A DNA stretch of 64,000 bases from Desulfuromonadaceae bacterium (GTDB taxonomy: Bacteria; Desulfobacterota; Desulfuromonadia; Desulfuromonadales; JAHYIW01). The notes beneath the pieces are model-generated. The model did not search any database. It had not been told where the DNA came from and saw only the letters and a program-made list of their open reading frames with translations. The stretch lies in the NCBI GenBank assembly GCA_019429445.1, contig JAHYIW010000006.1, positions 1 to 64,000 of the forward strand, given 5' to 3'. Below, in pieces: positions 31,631-41,136 of this stretch; the first letter of the stretch is position 1; each line of letters starts with the position of its first letter. Both the position numbers and the translations under genes were made by a program.

Positions 31631-32500
31631 CTATTTAACCGCCGGGGCAGACTCACCGGTATTGAGAATAACCGGCAAGCCTTCCTTTCCTGAGCCGATC
31701 ACCACAACTTTGGCATTGTTCGACGTGGCGAGACCGAGTGTTGCTTCAACCCCCTTCCAGGCCAAAACGTTGTCATTCAGCGAAGAGGAAACGATGTCGT
31801 TGTAGGCCTTGATCCCGCCAGCCTCAATGATCTTACGTCGCGCCTCTTTCTCTTCACGAATGATTTTAAAATCATAGGCCTTGGCCAGTTGCTCCTGCTC
31901 CAGCTTGAGCTGAATGGCTGCAACGATTTTTTCGGGGAGAATGATTTCGCGAATAACAAAACTTTCCATCAGGATAAAGCGCCGCATAACCTTTTCCAGT
32001 GAATCTTTGAGGATCCCCTCGACCACACCGCGCTTTTGGGAATAGAGTTCTTCGGCAGTATATTGCCCAACGGTTTGCCTGACCACATCTTCCGTCTGCG
32101 GAATGACAACCTTTTCAAGATATTCCGGCCCGACATGTTTGTGCAGCAGCCCCAATGTCTGGTAGAGAGGACGATAGCGGATCGCCAATGTCAACTTCAC
32201 CGGCAAACCGCGACTGGTAAGAGCCTGGAAGTTCCGGTACTCGGTTTGAACCCGCACGTTATAGACCTGCATCTTGTCCCAGGGAGCAATAATATGAAAC
32301 CCTTCACCATAAACCGTGTCGGTCACCGTCCCGCCAAAGAAGCGTTGATAGAGTACCCCCGCCTCACCGGCAGGAATGGTGATAAAAATTCTCGGCCAGA
32401 AGAAAAGAATAGACATCAGCAGGATGCCGACAATCAAGATCAGGCTCGGCAGGTTGTCACGAATCTTTCCTTTAATTCGTTCTCGTCTTGTTGCCATCAC
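31631..32500 (-). CDS. Prohibitin-like SPFH/Band 7 membrane protein
   Basis: A 289-residue protein. One transmembrane helix (about 17-35) precedes an SPFH domain beginning IPAGEAGVLYQRFFGG, with ESFVIREIILPEKIVAAIQLKLEQEQ and a charged coiled-coil (KIIREEKEARRKIIEAGG). Prohibitins/stomatins form large membrane scaffolds. The start overlaps the ABC exporter stop (GTG at 32500, ATG at 32497). A scaffold protein inside an export and biosynthesis operon is unusual; it may organise the exporter or megasynthase at the membrane (inference). Confidence 0.88.
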   Translation of the reverse strand: MMATRRERIKGKIRDNLPSLILIVGILLMSILFFWPRIFITIPAGEAGVLYQRFFGGTVTDTVYGEGFHIIAPWDKMQVYNVRVQTEYRNFQALTSRGLPVKLTLAIRYRPLYQTLGLLHKHVGPEYLEKVVIPQTEDVVRQTVGQYTAEELYSQKRGVVEGILKDSLEKVMRRFILMESFVIREIILPEKIVAAIQLKLEQEQLAKAYDFKIIREEKEARRKIIEAGGIKAYNDIVSSSLNDNVLAWKGVEATLGLATSNNAKVVVIGSGKEGLPVILNTGESAPAVK

Positions 32501-34125
32501 GCAGTATCACTCCTCCGGGAGATTTTTCCACACTCCAACTTGATCAATTCATCGGCGACATCAAAGTAACGGTCATCATGGCTGATCGCCAGAACGGTTT
32601 TCCCCTGCGCTTTCAGTTCAGGGAGGAACTCGCGATAGAAAAACTCGCGGAACGCGGGGTCCTGATCGGCGGCCACCTCATCAAACAGACAGATCGGACG
32701 ATCCTCGATCAGCGCACAGATCAGCGCAATGCGCTTGCGCTGCCCGGTGGAGAGGTCGAGGTTATCGAAACCACCGGTTTGGGAGTAGCCGGTTTTGTCG
32801 GCGATTTGCACCCGTTGCAGTAACCTTTCCACCTCGGCCGGATCGGTCTGGCGGTAGCCATAGAGGCGGTCGAAAAGGTGAAAATCGGTAAAGATCGTCG
32901 CGAAAAGGGTCCGGTAAGAGCCATAATCCCCCCGCTTCAGCGTGTTCCCATCAAGCTGAATGGAGCCGCTTTGCGGGTAGTACAGCCCCGCCAGCAGCTT
33001 CATCAACGTTGTTTTCCCACCGCCGTTCCCCCCCGTAATAAACACCAGCTGTCCCTGACGAATGGTCAGGTCGAGCGGACCAAGGCTGAACAGCGACTGG
33101 TTATCCTTGCGGTAGCTGTAGAGCACATCGCGCAACGTAATCTGCTGAAAATTTTCCGGCGCTGACCGGACAACACCGTTCGATTGGTCATCATGACTTT
33201 CCAGTTCACGCTCCAATTGCTGCAAGCTGTTGATCGCCATCCGTGCCTTGGACAGCATCGGAATCGAATCGACGATAATGCCGATCGGCCCGGCAACAAA
33301 AAGAACCACGGCGACGATGGCAATATTGGTTTGTGGAGTCGTCAGTTCAAAATTGGGCAACAAAAAGACCATTGCCCCCATCAGCAGGAAGAACAGGGTT
33401 TGCGACAGGATGATCGATGAAACAAACCCCTGTTCGGTTTTCAATTTCAGCTCATCGGTCTGTTGCAGGGTTTTGCGCAGATAGTTGTCGTAAAGATCCT
33501 CCCCCTTGCGCTGATTGACCTTGAGCTCTTTGAACCCGTGCAAAAAATGATCGAGTAAACGAAAAAAACGGACTTCATTGGCGCGAAATTCTTTGATTGA
33601 AGCGGAGGTTCGCGCCTGATTGAGTTGGTAAATGACAATGCCGACTCCGAGTACCAGGGTAATAATCCAGAAGGCCGCGGGGGAGAGCAGGTAAATATAG
33701 ATTGAGGAGAAGAAGAGCATCACCGCGCCCGCTGTAGCAGACACCGCCATGCGTGACGATTCATAAATGATTTCGCTGTGTTCCAGCAGATTGCGGTAGA
33801 TGGTCTGGGCACCGACCCGGTCAAAATCGTCGAGCCCCATCTTGCGGGCGCGACTGATGATGCGCAGGTTGGTTTGCGAAATATTCTGCTGCACAACCTG
33901 TGAGGTTCCGAGCAGGGCATATTTTTTCGCCTGTACGTAGATCAGGATACAGAGAATAAACATCAGAAAATAGCGAACGTTGATCTCCGAAAAATCACTG
34001 GCAACCGAGTTGACAATCACCATGAACGCGGCATTGGCGCACCCGGAAATCACCGTGGCGGCAATGATTCGTTTGCGTGAAGCCCCGGCGTTACTGAACA
34101 GAAATTTGTAGATAGTCAGGTCCAT
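32497..34125 (-). CDS. Cyclic-peptide-type ABC exporter (SyrD/PvdE family)
   Basis: A fused permease-ATPase of 542 residues: about six transmembrane helices in residues 15-300, then an ATPase domain with Walker A GGNGGGKTT, signature LSTGQRKR, Walker B ICLFDEVAAD and H-loop ISHDD. This is the layout of exporters for NRPS lipopeptides and siderophore precursors. It follows the serine hydrolase gene by 3 nt and overlaps the SPFH gene. It probably moves the peptide product across the inner membrane. Confidence 0.92.
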   Translation of the reverse strand: MDLTIYKFLFSNAGASRKRIIAATVISGCANAAFMVIVNSVASDFSEINVRYFLMFILCILIYVQAKKYALLGTSQVVQQNISQTNLRIISRARKMGLDDFDRVGAQTIYRNLLEHSEIIYESSRMAVSATAGAVMLFFSSIYIYLLSPAAFWIITLVLGVGIVIYQLNQARTSASIKEFRANEVRFFRLLDHFLHGFKELKVNQRKGEDLYDNYLRKTLQQTDELKLKTEQGFVSSIILSQTLFFLLMGAMVFLLPNFELTTPQTNIAIVAVVLFVAGPIGIIVDSIPMLSKARMAINSLQQLERELESHDDQSNGVVRSAPENFQQITLRDVLYSYRKDNQSLFSLGPLDLTIRQGQLVFITGGNGGGKTTLMKLLAGLYYPQSGSIQLDGNTLKRGDYGSYRTLFATIFTDFHLFDRLYGYRQTDPAEVERLLQRVQIADKTGYSQTGGFDNLDLSTGQRKRIALICALIEDRPICLFDEVAADQDPAFREFFYREFLPELKAQGKTVLAISHDDRYFDVADELIKLECGKISRRSDTA

Positions 34126-34128
34126 GAA

Positions 34129-35346
34129 TTAATCCGTCAACAGAATGGTTCCCGGCAGCAGCGGGTAATTTTTTTCCGGATGCAGACTGCGCAAAACGGA
34201 ACCGAGGAAGGCCGTATCGGTTTTTTGATGGTTGCCGAGGGTGCGATTTTCACACATCGCGACGGACTGGTCGTATTCCGGCAGGTATTGGGCGGTACAA
34301 TCAAAACCGGGATGACCTCCGGCATGACCAAAAGTTCCCCAAAGGCTGATCTCCATCAATCCCAACCCGTAACGATAACCGCCCTCCAGTCCGGTATCGA
34401 CCGTATCTTTCATCTGATCCAACATTGCCGCCGGCAGAACGACGCCGGGGGTCAGCAACGACTTAACCCAGAGGGTCAGATCGGTCGGGGTCGACAGCAT
34501 TTCACCGGAGGCCCAGGTGAAGGACCAGTCAATGGCAGTCACATCTTCCAGCGGCGCAAGGTCAAAATTCCAGTTAACATAGCCGTGGATGGAGCGGCTG
34601 AGGGCGGGGAAATGGTAAGAGGGGATAAACGTCTCGGTCAGGCCAAGGGGGGTGAGAATATCGTCGGCGATAACCTGACCATAGGAGCGCCCGGCGGGGT
34701 CATACTTTTCAATGATTTTGCCGAGCAGGACGTAGTTGGTATTCGAATAATGCCAGGTTTGGTCTTCCTCGTTGCAATAATCGACATTGAACGGTGCAAC
34801 GGTATTGAGGAGTTCCGCCGGTGTCCAACGATAGGTTGGTTCGCTGGTGAATTTTCCGCCCCATTCCGGCATTTCAGTGAAACTGCAAATCAGGCTGGTG
34901 TGATCGAGCAGGTTGAACAGTTGCACTTCTTGCGGTCGGTAGTTGTTCAACACCACGGCTTCGGCGGGGAGAAGCTCTGCCAGCGTATCGCCCAGCGAGA
35001 AAAGCCCGGCTTCGACCATCTGTAAAATTTTAGCGGCGACGAACATTTTGGTCAGGCTACCGATCCGGTAGAGGGAATGAATCGTAACCGGAACCTGGGT
35101 GGTCAGGTCTTCCACGCCATGCACAACGGTATCGACCTGATTGCTTGAACTGCGCACCGCGATACTGACGGAGGGTACGTTGAGGGTTTCAGTCCGCTCC
35201 AGCGCAATCTCGTCGAGACTTTGCTGGGGATAGTTGCCCAACTTCTCATCGGAGCAGGCGGTCAGGCAAAGCAGGAGGATCAGGAGGAGGTTGACAGATG
35301 CATATCTCGAAAGGATAAGGAACTGGTTAAACCGTTGTGAGTCCAT
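34129..35346 (-). CDS. Lipoprotein serine hydrolase of the class C beta-lactamase/DD-peptidase fold
   Basis: Using ATG at 35346 (AGAGGA site 6 nt upstream) the product is 405 residues. Its N-terminal signal ends in a lipobox, LTAC (about residues 21-24). Active-site motifs are SxxK (GSLTKMF), YxN (HYSNTNY) and HxG (GHAGGH). An upstream frame start at 35493 would bury the signal peptide, so it is rejected. It overlaps the NRPS gene by 20 nt and is followed by the exporter after 3 nt. Enzymes of this fold in NRPS clusters (ClbP- and XcnG-like) remove N-acyl prodrug groups in the periplasm; here this is only a possibility. Confidence 0.87.
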   Translation of the reverse strand: MDSQRFNQFLILSRYASVNLLLILLLCLTACSDEKLGNYPQQSLDEIALERTETLNVPSVSIAVRSSSNQVDTVVHGVEDLTTQVPVTIHSLYRIGSLTKMFVAAKILQMVEAGLFSLGDTLAELLPAEAVVLNNYRPQEVQLFNLLDHTSLICSFTEMPEWGGKFTSEPTYRWTPAELLNTVAPFNVDYCNEEDQTWHYSNTNYVLLGKIIEKYDPAGRSYGQVIADDILTPLGLTETFIPSYHFPALSRSIHGYVNWNFDLAPLEDVTAIDWSFTWASGEMLSTPTDLTLWVKSLLTPGVVLPAAMLDQMKDTVDTGLEGGYRYGLGLMEISLWGTFGHAGGHPGFDCTAQYLPEYDQSVAMCENRTLGNHQKTDTAFLGSVLRSLHPEKNYPLLPGTILLTD

Positions 35347-38300
35347 CAATAATCCTCTTGGTAATTTGGATGTTATGTGCGAAATGTTCGTCGTCAACCA
35401 TCGCGAAATGATTACCGTTTCCCGGCAGAGTCTGAAACATACCGGCGGTCTTTTGCTCCCACTGGCGGTGCATTTTGCGGTCTTCACGTTCATTATCGGT
35501 CGAGGCGATCAGGACGATGTCGCTGGCTACCGTGACCGCACCATGACAGCGCGGCAAGACTTTAATGTAGTCCGAGCATGGCTTATGATAATCAAACGAG
35601 CCGATTCTATCACAGAGTTCCTGATTCCACGACAGATAATCTGCCGGGTCAGGGGCTTCTTCAAAGATCCACGAGTCGAGCAACAATAAAGTTTTCGGGG
35701 CATTCGTGCCCAACCGGCTGGAAATATCGCAGGCAAAGTTCCCCCCTCCCGAGTAGCCGACAAAAAGGGTCTGCTGTGGTGTGCGCATCAGTTCACGCAC
35801 CGTTTGTTCGCAACGGTCGGTAAACCGCTCTGGAGAAAAATTGAAAGAGATGACGCGATGGGGGTGGAGTGCCTCGGCGATACGGCTGCTGATCGGCGCA
35901 AAAAGATTGTCAATCGAGGGAAAGAGAAAGATATCGACGGCAGAATCCGTCCCCTCATGATGGATGGTGTAAAATGGCGCGGGGCCGGTTTGCAGGGCGG
36001 CACACAGGTCGCCAAGACATGGATGGCGATAGAGCATGGCGGCACTGACGTCAGGAAAGTGTTGCCGTAACCGTGTCAGCAAACGCAGCGCGCGCAGCGA
36101 ATTGCCGCCGAGCTCGAAAAAGTGGGCGGATCTGCCGGTGACCGGGACACCCAGCACCTCGGCAAACAAACCGGCAACCAGCAACTCGTGCTGATCGGTC
36201 AGCGCATCATTTGCAGACACTTGAGACGCATTTGATTGCAGTGCTGGCAGCGCGCGCAGATCGACCTTGCCATGGCGGTTGAGCGGAATTCGGTCAACCG
36301 CCAGCAGCCGCCCCGGCACCATGAAATGCGGCAGTCTGGCGCTCAGCCAGCTGCGCAACTCGGTCGGGGTCGGTCCGTTCGCAGTGGTCACATAACAGCC
36401 CAGCAGATCGGACCAGGCCCCCGCTTCGCCGAGCGGGGTTACCGCCACATCGCGGATGTCGGGGTGTTGCGCCAGCACCTGCCGCACCTCTTCCAGTTCC
36501 ACCCGGTAACCGCGGATCTTGACCTGTTCATCGATGCGACCCAGAAAGAGCAGTTCCCCCTCCGGCAGCCGTTTGCCCAGATCGCCGGTGAGGTAGAGAC
36601 GTTCCCCCGCAACCAGCGGATGCGGCACAAACGCCTGGCGGGTCAGTTCCGGTCGCCGCCAGTAGCCGTCAGCCAGAGCCACGCCGCCGAGGCAGATCTG
36701 CCCCGCCACCCCGTCCGGCACCGGCATCAACTGGCGGTCGAGCAGATAAGTGGCGACATTGGCGATCGGGCGCCCGATCGGGATGGTGTCAGCAGCGCTG
36801 TCCGCCGGGTTGACGGTGTGCAACGTGGCACAGACGGTATTCTCGGTCGGGCCGTAGGCATTGATGTAACGCAAGCGGGGAGCAAATTCCCGCACCAGCT
36901 GTGGGGAAGGGCTCTCCCCGGCGGTGATGATCGTCGTGAGCCCGGCCAGCTCCGTGGCGGTAAAATTTGCCAGATAGGACGGAGGAAAGGTTGCCACGGT
37001 CACCTGCTGCCCGGTCAGCAGCGCCAGCATTCTCTCCCGATCTTCAATCTCTGCTTCGGTGGTACAAACAAAGGTCGCGCCGCAGGTCAGGGTGACAAAC
37101 GTTTCAGCGACGGCGGCATCGAACCCCGGCGCGGCAAACTGCAAGACCCGGTCGGTCGATTCAAGAGCAAATCCCCGTTGCTGCTCCCGCGCCAGGTTGA
37201 CCATCCCGCGATGCGGCACCAGCACCCCCTTCGGTTGCCCGCTGGAACCGGAGGTGTAGATCAGATAGGCCGGATCTGCCGGGCGCGGCACGGGGGGGAG
37301 TGGATGGCTCGCATTCATTGCCGCCAAGTCAGGTGCGGCGAGCAGCGGTCGGTCTCCGACCGGCGCCCCGGCGCTGTCCACCTCGCAGCAGACCACCAGC
37401 GCCGGAGCGGCATCTGCGAGCAGAAACTGCACGCGCTCGGCCGGATAACGGGCGTCGATCGGGACGTAGATGGCACCGGCCTTGAGCACCGCCAGCGCCG
37501 CCAGCACCGTCCACGGCCCCCGTGCGCAGTAGAGCGCAACGCGGTCTTTGGGGGTGACACCGTGGTGCGCTGCCAGGTTGATCGCCATCTGGTCGGTGAC
37601 CCGGTCGAGTTCGGCGTAACTCCAGTTGCGACTCTGGGCTACCAGCGCCGGATGGTCAGGCGTGCTGTTAGCCTGCGCCCGGAACAGATCGATGATGGTG
37701 ATGCCGTCCGGCAACGGACGCGCTTCTCCCCGGGATGCCGCCACGATCCGCTGCCGCTCTGCCGCAGCCAGCATCTCGACCTGCCCCACCGCCGCCTGCG
37801 GGTCGGCGACCAGCGCCGTGGCCAGGGTGTGCAGGTGGGTGAGCATGGCGCTGATCGTCGCCGGACGAAACAGGGCGGTGTTGTAGTTGAGCTGCACCGC
37901 CAGCTGCTCATCTTGCGGCTGAAAGAGGAAGGTCAGGTCAAACCGGCTGGTGTGTTCGGGAATATCGAACGGGGTGATCGTCAGCCCCTCGACCGCGAAG
38001 CGCGGCACGTCGTTGTTCTGCAGTACCAGCATGACATCGAAGAGCGGGGCGCGGGCGGTATCGCGCAACAGCGGCAGTTCATCGACCAGCCGGTCAAAGG
38101 GATAGGACTGATGGTCAAACGCCTCCAGGGTACTCTGCCGGACCCGCTTAAGCAGGGTGACAAAGTTCTCGGCGGGGCGGACGGTCTCACGCAGAGCCAA
38201 GGTGTTGACATAAAAACCGACCTGATCCTCAAGGTCGGGATGGGTGCGCCCGGCACTGACGGTGCCGAGGACGATTTCTTCCTGCATGGTGTAACGGTAG

Positions 38301-40942
38301 AGCAGCACGCGCACCAGTGTTTGCAGAACCATGAAGAGGCTGGTCTGGTGGGTGGTGGCCAGGGTGGCCAACGCCGCGCTCAGCGCGGCGGGAAAGAGGT
38401 CCTGACCGGTCGCCCCCTGCCAGGAGGGGAGCGGCGGACGCGGAAAGTCGGTGGCCAGATTCAGCGGCTCGGCGACCGTCGCCAAGCGGTGCTGCCAATA
38501 GTGGCGTTCCCGCTCCAGCTCGCCTCCCTCCAGGCGGGCATGCTGCCAGGCGGCGTAGTCGCGATAGTGCAGCGTCGGTGGCGGCAGCGGGTTGACTTCC
38601 TGGTTGACCGCCGCCCGATAAAGGGCCAGAAACTCGCGCAACAATACCCCCAGCGACCAGCCGTCCCCGGCAATGTGATGCATGGTGAACGCCAGCAGGT
38701 GACAGTGCGGGGCGAGCCGCAGCAGCCGGATCCGCAGCGGCAGATCAGTGGTCAGCTCGAACGGCAGCGCGGCCAGTTCGACGCAGCGTTGCACTGCGGC
38801 GGATTCCGGACCGGGGGAGCAAGAGAGGTCTTCGCGCGCGACGCTGAAGGACACGTCGCTCAGCACCCGCTGGTACGGCACGCCGTCAACCTCGCCGTAG
38901 ATGGTGCGCAGGATTTCGTGGCGTTCGACCAGTCGGGCAAAGGCCGCTTGCAGTGCGTCAAAATCGAGGGGCCCGTCGATGCGATCGGCACCGAAGACGT
39001 TGTAGGCGCAGTTCCCCGGTTCCATCCGGTCAAGAACCCAGAGGCGGCGCTGGGCGTTGGAGAGCGGATAGCTGGCGGCGGTCGCAACCCGCGGGATCGG
39101 CTGATATTCGCCGCGCCCGGCCTCGGCATCGATCCAGGCGGCGAGTTGCCGCGCACTCGGTTTGGCGAAGATCGTCGCAATGTCGACGTTCACGCCCAGC
39201 TCGCGGTAGAGCGATCCGGCCAGTTTGATCATCGTCAGGGAGTTGGCCCCGGCTGCCAGCAGCGAGCTGTCGACACTGATGCGCTCCAGCCCGAGAGTGG
39301 TCGCGAAGAGTGCCGCAAGCTGTTTTTCCGTGGCTGTTTTGGGGGGGACATACGCGTCCTGTTGATAGAGGAGCGCTTCCGGTTTGGGCAGCCGTTGTGG
39401 ATCGACCTTGCCGTGCAGGTTGAGAGGAAATTTCTCCAGCTGCAGAAAGATGGCGGGGATCATATAGTCGGGAAGGGTCCCCTGCAATGAGGCGCTGAGC
39501 TGTGCCGTTTCAAGCGTTGTGTCGGCAGTGAAATAACCGATCAGGCCATCGACCAGCCCTTCGCGCAGATGGGTGGCGACATACACCTGGCGGACCGTGT
39601 CGATGGCCGCCACGGCCTGTTCGACCTCCGGCAGCTCGACCCGGTGACCACGCAGTTTGACCTGGCGATCGAGGCGGCCAATAAAGTCAACCGCGCGATC
39701 GGGGCGATAGCGTCCCATGTCACCGGTTTTGTAGATGATGTCCGGGGTATCGCTGAGGGGGTTCTGGATAAAAACCTGCGCGTTGAGTTCCTCCGCGCCG
39801 AGATAGCCGCCGGAGCGATAAGGGGTTTTGAGGTGAATTTCACCGACTTCACCGATTTTACACAGGCGGCCATTTTTGAGAATCAGGGCCGCCGTGTTGT
39901 TGATCGGGCGTCCCACCGGAACGATCTGCCCCGGCGCGAGCGGTTCGTCACCGATACGGAAAAATAACTTTGCCAGGGTGGTTTCCGAAGGGCCATAGAG
40001 GTTGACCAGTTCCGTCGCGCCCTCGGTGCCTTCGCGAAAGCGGATGACGTCAGCACCGTAGAGCGGTTCACCGGCCAGCAACAGATAGTTCACCGCGCTA
40101 AAACCGGTCGGGTCATCCGCCACCAGATGCCGGGTGATTTCGCGAAAGAGTGAGGGGACGCAATGGATCAGGTTAACCCCGTGCGCGCGGACAAAACGCA
40201 CCAGTGCGGGAATATTCTGGCGTACGGCAGGATCCGGAATACAGACGGCACCGCCACACGACAGTGGCAACAGCAGATCACGCAGACTGACGTCGAACGT
40301 CGGCGGAGCGAGGGACAGGGTGCGCAACGAAGCATCGAGGGCGAATTCCTGCCGTTCCCAGTGGAGGAAGTGGCAGAGACTTTTTTGCAGTCCGAGAATT
40401 ATCTTCGGTTCCCCGGTCGATCCGGAGGTGAAGATCACGTAGGCTCCCGCATCGGCAGTGGCCAATGACGGCGGGTTATCGTGCGCAAGTGTAACCGCAG
40501 GCTGGCCCGGTTCTTTGCCGTGGCTTTCGGGTTGTCCCTGATGGTCAAGCAGCACGGTGACAGGAACGGGTAGCGGCAGCTCTTCCAGCAACGTGCAAAG
40601 AAGATCCGCCTCCGTCGCGGAGCTAATCAAAGCACCGGGACGCGTGTGGCTAAACACCTTTGCCAGACGCGAGGCAGGGATATTACGCGGAATCGGCATG
40701 AAGGCACAGCCCGTCTTCAGTACCCCCAGAAGAGCGCAGATATATGCGATGGAGGAATCGAAGACCAGGGCCACAATTCCCCCAGGCGGGAGTCCAGCCT
40801 CCTTGAGCGTCCACGCAATGCGATTGGCCCGCGCGTTAAGCTCGGCGTAGCTGATACTTTTAGCGGCGGCGATGACTGCCGGACGCGCGGCATGCTCTAC
40901 CGCAGCAGCTTCAAACAGCTCTTGTAAAATTCGGTGATTCAT
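35327..40942 (-). CDS. Nonribosomal peptide synthetase: A-PCP-C-A-PCP-TE
   Basis: 1871 residues. A (core FTSGSTGEPK, about 168-177), PCP (GANSL, Ser 568), C (MHHIAGDG, about 755), A (YTSGSSGQPKG, about 1235), PCP (LGGNSL, Ser 1615) and a C-terminal thioesterase (GYSGGG serine about 1730, GNGNHFAM histidine loop). It begins with an A domain, so it must accept the chain from the C domain ending the other megasynthase. The first A code reads D-V-R-H-L-A-L-L-A-K by hand alignment, with no match I know. The second reads D-A-A-T-I-A-A-V-C-K, close to the Phe code with Trp239 replaced by Ala, suggesting a bulky aromatic. The TE releases the product as acid, ring or amide. Confidence 0.94.
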   Translation of the reverse strand: MNHRILQELFEAAAVEHAARPAVIAAAKSISYAELNARANRIAWTLKEAGLPPGGIVALVFDSSIAYICALLGVLKTGCAFMPIPRNIPASRLAKVFSHTRPGALISSATEADLLCTLLEELPLPVPVTVLLDHQGQPESHGKEPGQPAVTLAHDNPPSLATADAGAYVIFTSGSTGEPKIILGLQKSLCHFLHWERQEFALDASLRTLSLAPPTFDVSLRDLLLPLSCGGAVCIPDPAVRQNIPALVRFVRAHGVNLIHCVPSLFREITRHLVADDPTGFSAVNYLLLAGEPLYGADVIRFREGTEGATELVNLYGPSETTLAKLFFRIGDEPLAPGQIVPVGRPINNTAALILKNGRLCKIGEVGEIHLKTPYRSGGYLGAEELNAQVFIQNPLSDTPDIIYKTGDMGRYRPDRAVDFIGRLDRQVKLRGHRVELPEVEQAVAAIDTVRQVYVATHLREGLVDGLIGYFTADTTLETAQLSASLQGTLPDYMIPAIFLQLEKFPLNLHGKVDPQRLPKPEALLYQQDAYVPPKTATEKQLAALFATTLGLERISVDSSLLAAGANSLTMIKLAGSLYRELGVNVDIATIFAKPSARQLAAWIDAEAGRGEYQPIPRVATAASYPLSNAQRRLWVLDRMEPGNCAYNVFGADRIDGPLDFDALQAAFARLVERHEILRTIYGEVDGVPYQRVLSDVSFSVAREDLSCSPGPESAAVQRCVELAALPFELTTDLPLRIRLLRLAPHCHLLAFTMHHIAGDGWSLGVLLREFLALYRAAVNQEVNPLPPPTLHYRDYAAWQHARLEGGELERERHYWQHRLATVAEPLNLATDFPRPPLPSWQGATGQDLFPAALSAALATLATTHQTSLFMVLQTLVRVLLYRYTMQEEIVLGTVSAGRTHPDLEDQVGFYVNTLALRETVRPAENFVTLLKRVRQSTLEAFDHQSYPFDRLVDELPLLRDTARAPLFDVMLVLQNNDVPRFAVEGLTITPFDIPEHTSRFDLTFLFQPQDEQLAVQLNYNTALFRPATISAMLTHLHTLATALVADPQAAVGQVEMLAAAERQRIVAASRGEARPLPDGITIIDLFRAQANSTPDHPALVAQSRNWSYAELDRVTDQMAINLAAHHGVTPKDRVALYCARGPWTVLAALAVLKAGAIYVPIDARYPAERVQFLLADAAPALVVCCEVDSAGAPVGDRPLLAAPDLAAMNASHPLPPVPRPADPAYLIYTSGSSGQPKGVLVPHRGMVNLAREQQRGFALESTDRVLQFAAPGFDAAVAETFVTLTCGATFVCTTEAEIEDRERMLALLTGQQVTVATFPPSYLANFTATELAGLTTIITAGESPSPQLVREFAPRLRYINAYGPTENTVCATLHTVNPADSAADTIPIGRPIANVATYLLDRQLMPVPDGVAGQICLGGVALADGYWRRPELTRQAFVPHPLVAGERLYLTGDLGKRLPEGELLFLGRIDEQVKIRGYRVELEEVRQVLAQHPDIRDVAVTPLGEAGAWSDLLGCYVTTANGPTPTELRSWLSARLPHFMVPGRLLAVDRIPLNRHGKVDLRALPALQSNASQVSANDALTDQHELLVAGLFAEVLGVPVTGRSAHFFELGGNSLRALRLLTRLRQHFPDVSAAMLYRHPCLGDLCAALQTGPAPFYTIHHEGTDSAVDIFLFPSIDNLFAPISSRIAEALHPHRVISFNFSPERFTDRCEQTVRELMRTPQQTLFVGYSGGGNFACDISSRLGTNAPKTLLLLDSWIFEEAPDPADYLSWNQELCDRIGSFDYHKPCSDYIKVLPRCHGAVTVASDIVLIASTDNEREDRKMHRQWEQKTAGMFQTLPGNGNHFAMVDDEHFAHNIQITKRIIDGLTTV

Positions 40943-41136
40943 AATGCCGTCTTTTAGGGCCTGCAGGAAAACAAGGTGGCCGATATTGCGCTCAGATTTG
41001 GGTCAGATTCGGTTGCAGCGATTGAACAAAACCGCAGGCCTGGCAGGGCTAAGTCGAGGATTTTGTGATTGAGCTGCGACCGAAGATGGCCGAAAGATGA
41101 GATGCAAGATGGTCATGTTATTTTCCTACAGGCCTT
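40943..41136 (-). promoter_or_regulatory. Upstream region of the NRPS gene
   Basis: A 194-bp gap, one of the two largest inside the cluster, so a promoter for the NRPS-exporter-PKS part probably lies here. No convincing -35/-10 or sigma54 motif was found. A 37-codon frame (ATG at 41116, TAGGAAA upstream) has no recognisable features. Confidence 0.35.

Noticed and set aside
36236-39490. 1084-codon plus-strand frame inside the NRPS gene
   Set aside because: Antisense shadow; no domain content and no ribosome site.
41003-41116. 37-codon frame upstream of the NRPS gene as a leader peptide
   Set aside because: Reasonable start signal but no attenuator-like hairpins or codon bias that would support a leader.
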